Source of the DNA: Euglena gracilis
Lineage: Eukaryota > Euglenida > Euglenophyceae > Euglenales
Length of the DNA stretch: 64,000 bases
Assembly: GCA_039621445.1 (NCBI GenBank)
Contig: CP154955.1
Span: 16,534,691-16,598,690 of the forward strand
Reading direction: 5' to 3'
The notes under the pieces were generated by a model. It was given only the letters and a program-made list of their open reading frames with translations. It had not been told where the DNA came from and made no database searches. This document shows, in pieces, positions 59,070-64,000 of the stretch (positions are counted from its first letter, which is position 1; each line of letters starts with the position of its first letter). The position numbers and the translations under genes are program-made.

Positions 59070-60025
59070 CCATTAGAGTGTCTGACGCCCAAAAAAGTAA
59101 TAGTGTGGACAGCCCCACACCAGGGTTTGATATAGGAGGGCGTGCATGGTTTAGGGGGGTCCAAACTTAAAATACACCCTCGGGGGGGGCGGCCAGCCCA
59201 AATTTCTAGCCAGCCCAAATTTCTAGCCCTAGCCTAGCAACCCCCCCGGGGTCCTTAAAGAGATGCATTGTTCCCCCCGGAGGGGGGTGGGATATACTTT
59301 TCGGCGCCGAAAAAATTATTTTTAGCACTTTTCGCGAACTTCGGCTATTTTTTTGTGGGTCCCCCGGGACCCCTCCCCCCCGGGGGACCCCCCCCAGGGG
59401 TGGGTGGGTGGGGGGGGGCCGCCCCTTCCCCCCCTCCGGTCTTAAAAAAAACCCCTGTTTGGGGGGTCAAGAATTTTCGGTCACCCAGACCGCGCCGGGC
59501 CGAAAATTCGGTCACCGAGACCGCGCCACTGTTCCCCCCACCCCCTCCTGGCCCGCAGGGGGGGGTCCGGACCACCCCCCACCTGTCCTTATATCAAACA
59601 CACACAGATGGTGGGAGGGGGTATTCGGACCCCCCACCCCTTGTTCTCTTCGCCTGGCCCCCCGCCGCGGAAAATGAGCCGAAAAAATAACCCTCCGCGC
59701 CCTTTTGCACGCACTGCGCATGTTTTGACATTTTCGATAGAGTGGTTTCAAGAAACTCATGCCACCGGCGGCAAAAACCCAGGCCACTGCCAGCACTAAC
59801 GGAGACCACTTCCGGCACAATCGCGGGCCGGTTTTTGCAAAAATGAATTCCGCCATTTTTGGAATCTTTGCACCAAATCTTAGACGAAAACGGGATGTCT
59901 CCAATTCCGCAAATTTGCCGGTCCTGGTTCATGCCAGACAACGCATATGTGCTGGCAGTGGTCTGGGTTTGTGCCGCCGGTCGCCTCAGTTTCTGGAAAC
60001 CACTGTATATTTTTTGTTCTCTGCA
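59070..60025. repeat. G/C-run repeats incl. an inverted copy of the 4.8-kb element
   Basis: 59252-59457 reads, on the minus strand, like 4772-4990: CAGGGGTTTTTTTTAAGACC, the same G/C-run series, GCGAAAAGTGCTAAAAAT, and TTTCGGCGCCGAAAAGTATA. Its other end appears altered. GTCACC(C/G)AGACCGCGCC repeats twice at 59480-59530. 59600-60025 is mixed, with CTGGCAGTGG(T)C words repeated. No gene recognised. Confidence 0.6.
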
Positions 60026-60029
60026 TAAA

Positions 60030-60420
60030 TTCCATAAGGCATGCGGTAAACCCCCAAATGATGCCTCCCCGGGGTCCCCGAAGTCCCGGCCAAAGGGGGG
60101 TATTATTTTTAGCACCCAAAAATTTTCGAAATTTTTCGAGGTCCCGTGGGACCCAAAAGCACACCCAATGGGCCATTTTTTTGGCCTTTTTATACAAATT
60201 GTTGCATTTTTGGGGGCCAGATGATCCAAATGCATTTTTTCTCGCGATTTGTTGCCAGAGATTGCAATTTTTGCCAACATTTCCAAGTCAAAATCTGGGT
60301 CGTCGGCCCAGATTTGGGCCGACGACCCAAATTGGGGGGGATTAACTCGGTCGCCGAAGTAAAACTTGAGGGGTGGGGTCTTTTGGGGGGGTTGGTTTAG
60401 GACCCCACACCAGAAAGGGT
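60030..60420 (+). repeat. Direct partner of the 44.6-45.0 kb repeat
   Basis: Word order matches 44570-44960 (GTCCCGTGGGACCCAAAA, CAGATGATCC, TGTTGCCAGAGAT, GTCGGCCCA). Here GGGCCGACGACCCA forms an added palindrome near 60300-60330. Confidence 0.8.
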
Positions 60421-60429
60421 GGCCGGGGT

Positions 60430-61130
60430 GGGAACTTAGATAAGCCACCAACACCGCTTGCCCATTCTGGGTGGGCGGTCGCTTCGAATCTCTTTTTTTT
60501 TTTTTTGAAATGGGCCAAAGTTGCCCATTGGAAATTTTTTTTTTGATTCGGAAAGCTCCAACCCCGCCGCCGGAGGTTTTGTGTTGAAAGAAAATATGCG
60601 ACTTTTTTTCGTTTTATTATTTATTTATGTTCATGTTTATTAAGTATGTATTTATTTTCGGGATGGTGAGCAGGATTTCACCATCTTACACGACTGGCCG
60701 ACCTTGGGCATATTATTTTTTTTGGCACCCTGGCCATGTGCCATTAATTTTCTTGAATTTCCACAAGGCAAGTTGCCTTCCAATGGCCAAGAGTTCAAAA
60801 GAGAAGCACCCAAAACGTAAGATGTGCAATGTATACTCTTTATCTTTTGCATTAATTCGTATGATATGTGTGCTCAACCCTCCTGGTCCCTACTCATTCA
60901 CCCTTAAAATATTCCGCAAAAAATTGTTAGTTTAGCAAAAGCGCCGTCTCGGGGGTTGGGTGAGGCTCAGAATCGTCGCCCATCACACATTGGAAGCAAC
61001 GAAGGATTTAATCGCCATAGCACTTTTCGTTGGTTTTTTCTTCAAAATTCAACACATTGTTTTGGAATTTCTGACAAAGAAAATGCAGGTGGAGTGAGCT
61101 GGGAAGGAGGTTGCGAAGTATCGAGATGAG
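60430..61130. other. Spacer, no gene recognised
   Basis: T-rich; TATTTATTTATG repeats at 60618-60655. It should hold the 3' untranslated region of the minus-strand gene ending at 61135. Confidence 0.35.
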
Positions 61131-61134
61131 CAGG

Positions 61135-61760
61135 TCAGGTTTTACGATGGGCCAGCGCCATGGGGGGCAACCTCAGCCCAAAGCGATCCAGGTCCAGCGG
61201 TCCTAGGAAGGGGAAGAAAACAAAAAGAACACACATTCCGCCATTAAACCAACCACCAGGACAAAAATGCTCAGGCAGCGGTGGGACTGAGCGTCACGTT
61301 CTGCTTGTTGTCCCCCCCCCAGACCATACCATCTAACCCCCCTGGGGGGGGGGGTCATTTTCCACTGTCAAACAAACCAGCCAGTCACTTTTCAAAACCA
61401 GTCACCCACTTCCAAACCCCCCCAAATCAGACCCCCCCCCCCGATGGCTCAAAGCGCCGTGGTCGGTGAAAGTTTTCCCTGAAAAATCACCAATGGAGCA
61501 AAAAACCAGTCAGCGACAAAAAGAAGGAGTCAGTCACCCCCAGGGGGGGTTCGGAGATACCGTAAGAAGTATGGAAATATGCCTCAGACTTCGCACCACA
61601 AAGCAGCAGACAGACCTGGTGGGGCGGGCAGCTGCTCCCACTGCCGCACCGCCCGCGCCGCCTCCGCAAAGGCCTGGCGGATCTCGGCGGCGGTCCGGGG
61701 GGTGAGGTTCCGCGTGACGTTGAGGCTCGGCGAGGCCGGGTCCTCCACCACCCAAGGGTC
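61135..61760 (-). CDS. 3' exons of a probable TUTase/non-canonical poly(A) polymerase
   Basis: Exon 61760-61616 encodes DPWVVEDPASPSLNVTRNLT and AAEIRQAFAEAARAVRQWEQ. The VEDP.SP..NV.R.L block followed by an A..I...F..A helix resembles the region after the PAP-associated core of DNA polymerase beta-like nucleotidyltransferases such as terminal uridylyltransferases. The donor (ACCAG/GTCTG) and acceptor (CCTAG/GA) are phase-consistent with exon 61202-61135, which encodes PLDLDRFGLRLPPMALAHRK and ends in TGA. The intron holds a partial CCAGTCA repeat. Catalytic exons should lie above 61760, possibly beyond the window, and were not found. The family call rests on one short block. Confidence 0.55.
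61320..61555 (+). repeat. CCAGTCA repeat fragment in an intron
   Basis: It has AACAAACCAGCCAGTCACTT, AAAACCAGTCACCCACTTCC, CTCAAAGCGCCGTGGTCGGT and AAAAAACCAGTCAGCGAC. The CAAAGCGCCG...CCTGAAAAATCACC part also matches the 28.6/31.8-kb repeat, so this is a mosaic. Confidence 0.7.
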
Positions 61761-61769
61761 CTGACAGCG

Positions 61770-62690
61770 GCCAAAGGCGGGGTTGGCGGCGCGTTAGCAG
61801 CAGCCCCTCCTGTCAGGCTGTGTCAGAACGCATGGGGAGTGGATCTCTCCTCCCCACCTGGGTGGGGCTTCCAACGACGACAAAAGCGGCGAATTTTTTT
61901 TGACCTGAAATCTGCTCTGTGGGAAAATGCGATTAGGTGGGGGACCTCCCAGCACTCAAATGGTTCCTGGACTCCCTACCTCGTTGGATAATTTTCCTTT
62001 TAGCCATCAACACAAACTTCTTTTTAAAACCCCGAGGGGAGGTGGCCCACCCAGCCAGGGGGGGGACCCCAAAAATTGGGCCGTCATACCGCCCCATACC
62101 CAGGTTTCCGACGTGGGACCCCCCCCCCCCGAGGGTCCCCAGACCCCCCCCCCCCGGTGTCTTCCAAGTTGAAATCAAGCCGGAAAAGGTTGGCCACAGC
62201 TGCATTCTGAGACTGCCACAAAGGCTGTGACACACACGGATGGGCTGAGCGGGTGATGGTCTCTGCCCGAACGCCGATCACAGTGGTGTGGAATGGGAAG
62301 GAAGCCATTTCCTGGTGGGACATCTTACCTTGCTGGCCCGCAGACGATTACCCAACGTGTGCACTGCAAAACAGCACAAAAAAAATCGACACACAACACT
62401 TTTCATCAACAAAATTCTCTTCTGAAATTCTTCTTCATAACCCCCCCAACAGCTTTGTCCCCAAAGTTAGTGCACCGATCTTTTGGCCTGAAAGTTATTT
62501 TTGGGCAGTACCCAAAACCATTGATGGACCCGTTTCCTAACAGAAATCTGTTTACATCATTTAATGCTGCTGTTCATCAAATAAGAGAAAATTGTCATTT
62601 CAGTTGACTTTTTGCTTACCACCTCCTGGATTTGATTTCCAAAAAAAGATGCATCATTTTTTCACAGCTTTTTCCTTGTGAAGGGGGGGC
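61770..62690. other. No gene recognised
   Basis: C-run repeat at 62060-62160, otherwise mixed sequence. Earlier exons of the nucleotidyltransferase could be here but none was identified. Confidence 0.35.
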
Positions 62691-62695
62691 TAAGT

Positions 62696-63306
62696 TACCT
62701 CCCCCCCCCTTGTCCAACGACCACTGATGTTTGTCTCCGACCGGGGGGGGGGGCGGTCGCTAAAATGGCCAATGTTCGTCTCCGACCAGGGGGGGGGGGG
62801 TGGTCGTTAGACAAGGGGGGTGGATCCCAAATCGGAGGAAAATTTACCATAGATAGGGAGGGGTATATGGCCATTTTTGGGCTGTTTTTCGCCATTTATG
62901 CTATTTCTTGACTACGGTTGGCCACTTTTGGCCATTTCTGGACATTTTTGGGGCACTTTTGGGAATTTTTAGGCATTTTTGACCGCTTTTCGCCATGTTT
63001 GGTCGCTTTTGGCCACTTTTGGCAACTGTTGGCCACACTTTGGCCCCCTTTGCCCATTTTTGGCCACTTTAGGCTGTTTTTGGCTACTTTTGGAAAATTT
63101 TGCCTTATTTTCGCCATTTTTGGCAACTTTTGGGCACTTTTGGCCATCCTTTGGCCATTTTAGGCCATTTTGGGCTATTTTTGACTGTTTTTAGCCAACT
63201 TTTAGCAAATTTGGCCGAACCAACATCGTATACAAAAGATCGTCTCTGACCGGGGGGGGGGTGGTCGTTACACAAGCCCGGTCGTTGGACAAGGGGGGGG
63301 GAGGTA
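62696..63306. repeat. 611-bp unit bounded by 27-bp inverted repeats
   Basis: TACCTCC plus a C run plus TTGTCCAACGACC (62696-62722) is mirrored by GGTCGTTGGACAA plus a G run plus GGAGGTA (63280-63306). Just inside, GTCTCCGACC or GTCTCTGACC with a G run and GGTCG recurs at about 62730, 62780 and 63242. The centre (62870-63215) is a degenerate tandem array of TTTTGGCCA-type units of about 10-12 bp. Confidence 0.75.
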
Positions 63307-63319
63307 TTTGGACCGGCCT

Positions 63320-63400
63320 TTTTTGGCCTTCCCCCCTGCAAAGTTATTTGGCAAGCAAAGCATTAGGGCAATGCAAAGTTACTTGTGGGGTTATTATTTT
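63320..63400. repeat. GCAAAGTTATTTGGC motif copies
   Basis: TGCAAAGTTATTTGGC and TGCAAAGTTACTTG, inverted relatives of the AACTTTGCAGGG words at 7.9-8.3 kb. Confidence 0.55.
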
Positions 63401-63532
63401 TTGCCACTGTGATCCGATGCGTACGTTCAAGGAAGAAACAATGTGGAATATATGAAAATAGATTGTTGATTGGCATCCCTTCTTCTCATTAATTACATTA
63501 ATGGGAGGCCATCTACACCGCACTAATGAGCA

Positions 63533-63835
63533 ATGCCAATTTGGTTCTGGAGTGACCGGGTTGGGGCATATAAACTGTTTCCTGGGACCATGTGTAAGAG
63601 CATGTTACGAAACATTGCAAACACGTCGCAGTGTTATGGACGAATGCCGTTCTCTGAAGTCTGGAAAGTCAAAGATCGAGCACTTCGAACCCCAAGGCAG
63701 TACGTCGCCCAAAGAACGCGACAAATAATGCGCCCAGCGACGGATTGGAAGCGAGCACCTGCCTGGCCGGTTGGAAGAACAAACAAAAAAACAAACGGCA
63801 ACGGGCTTGACGTCAAAATGCAAAGAAAACCATAA
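63533..63835 (+). CDS. Open frame of 100 codons, uncertain
   Basis: Basic product (WKVKDRALRTPRQYVAQRTR; PATDWKRAPAWPVGRTNK), no recognised domain or splice context. It lies in non-repetitive sequence near the window end. May be chance. Confidence 0.2.
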   Translation: MPIWFWSDRVGAYKLFPGTMCKSMLRNIANTSQCYGRMPFSEVWKVKDRALRTPRQYVAQRTRQIMRPATDWKRAPAWPVGRTNKKTNGNGLDVKMQRKP

Positions 63836-64000
63836 CAGATACGGAAAGGCAAAAGAAACAAAGTCAAACACAAAAAGCTGCACCTACTGTCGCTTACTAC
63901 CTACCCTAACCAAAAACACCCCCCCTCCCCTCCCCCAGGAGTGTCCACCCGACAAGGTCCAGCAACCGAAGACCAGGTTTGCCAAAACAACAAACAAAAC

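Overview
The window is nuclear DNA of a unicellular eukaryote that I cannot place to species. Genes are broken into small GC-rich exons with GT-AG (and apparently some GC-AG) introns. Between and inside them lie transposons, microsatellites, long G/C runs and repeats carrying hairpins. A short telomere-type CCCTAA array sits in the interior. There is no operon structure and I recognised no rRNA, tRNA or CRISPR array. Most long reading frames in this window are accidental products of microsatellites or G/C-rich repeats.

Layout. 1-7.4 kb: repeats only, beginning with a field of TGCGCA-type palindromes, then G/C-rich elements. 7.4-13.7 kb (minus): a many-exon gene for a right-handed beta-helix protein. 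14.4-15.4 kb (minus): three GC-rich candidate exons. 16.5-23.05 kb (minus): a NEK-like protein kinase whose glycine loop is split by a hAT-like element. 24.4-31.7 kb (minus): a prolyl 4-hydroxylase-type 2-oxoglutarate/Fe(II) oxygenase with helical, probably TPR-like exons upstream; one intron holds a broken pogo-type transposase on the plus strand and another position holds a hAT-like element. 33-38.4 kb (minus): unassigned coding exons, one again split by a hAT-like element. 39.9-45.3 kb (minus): the N-terminal part of a SMYD-like SET/MYND protein. 46-53.9 kb: low-complexity DNA with a coiled-coil gene fragment and single exons. 53.9-57.35 kb: a DIRS-like retroelement with split direct repeats. 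57.45-58.18 kb (plus): a complete four-exon 2-Cys peroxiredoxin. 58.6-64 kb: tandem hAT-like elements, further repeats, and the last two exons of a probable nucleotidyltransferase (minus, 61.1-61.8 kb).

The main observation is a set of short non-autonomous hAT-like elements (ends CAGGC, CAGGG, CAGAC or CAGAG; 8-bp target-site duplications). Four of them interrupt coding sequence that reads straight through once the element and one duplication are ignored. In three cases splice signals inside the element ends would remove it and leave 15 or 21 extra bases, so the frame is kept. This looks like intron creation by a hAT family, but it needs transcript data. A second notable item is the DIRS-like element, which has an RT-RNase H frame with a 2A-like motif and a split-direct-repeat layout but no visible tyrosine recombinase.
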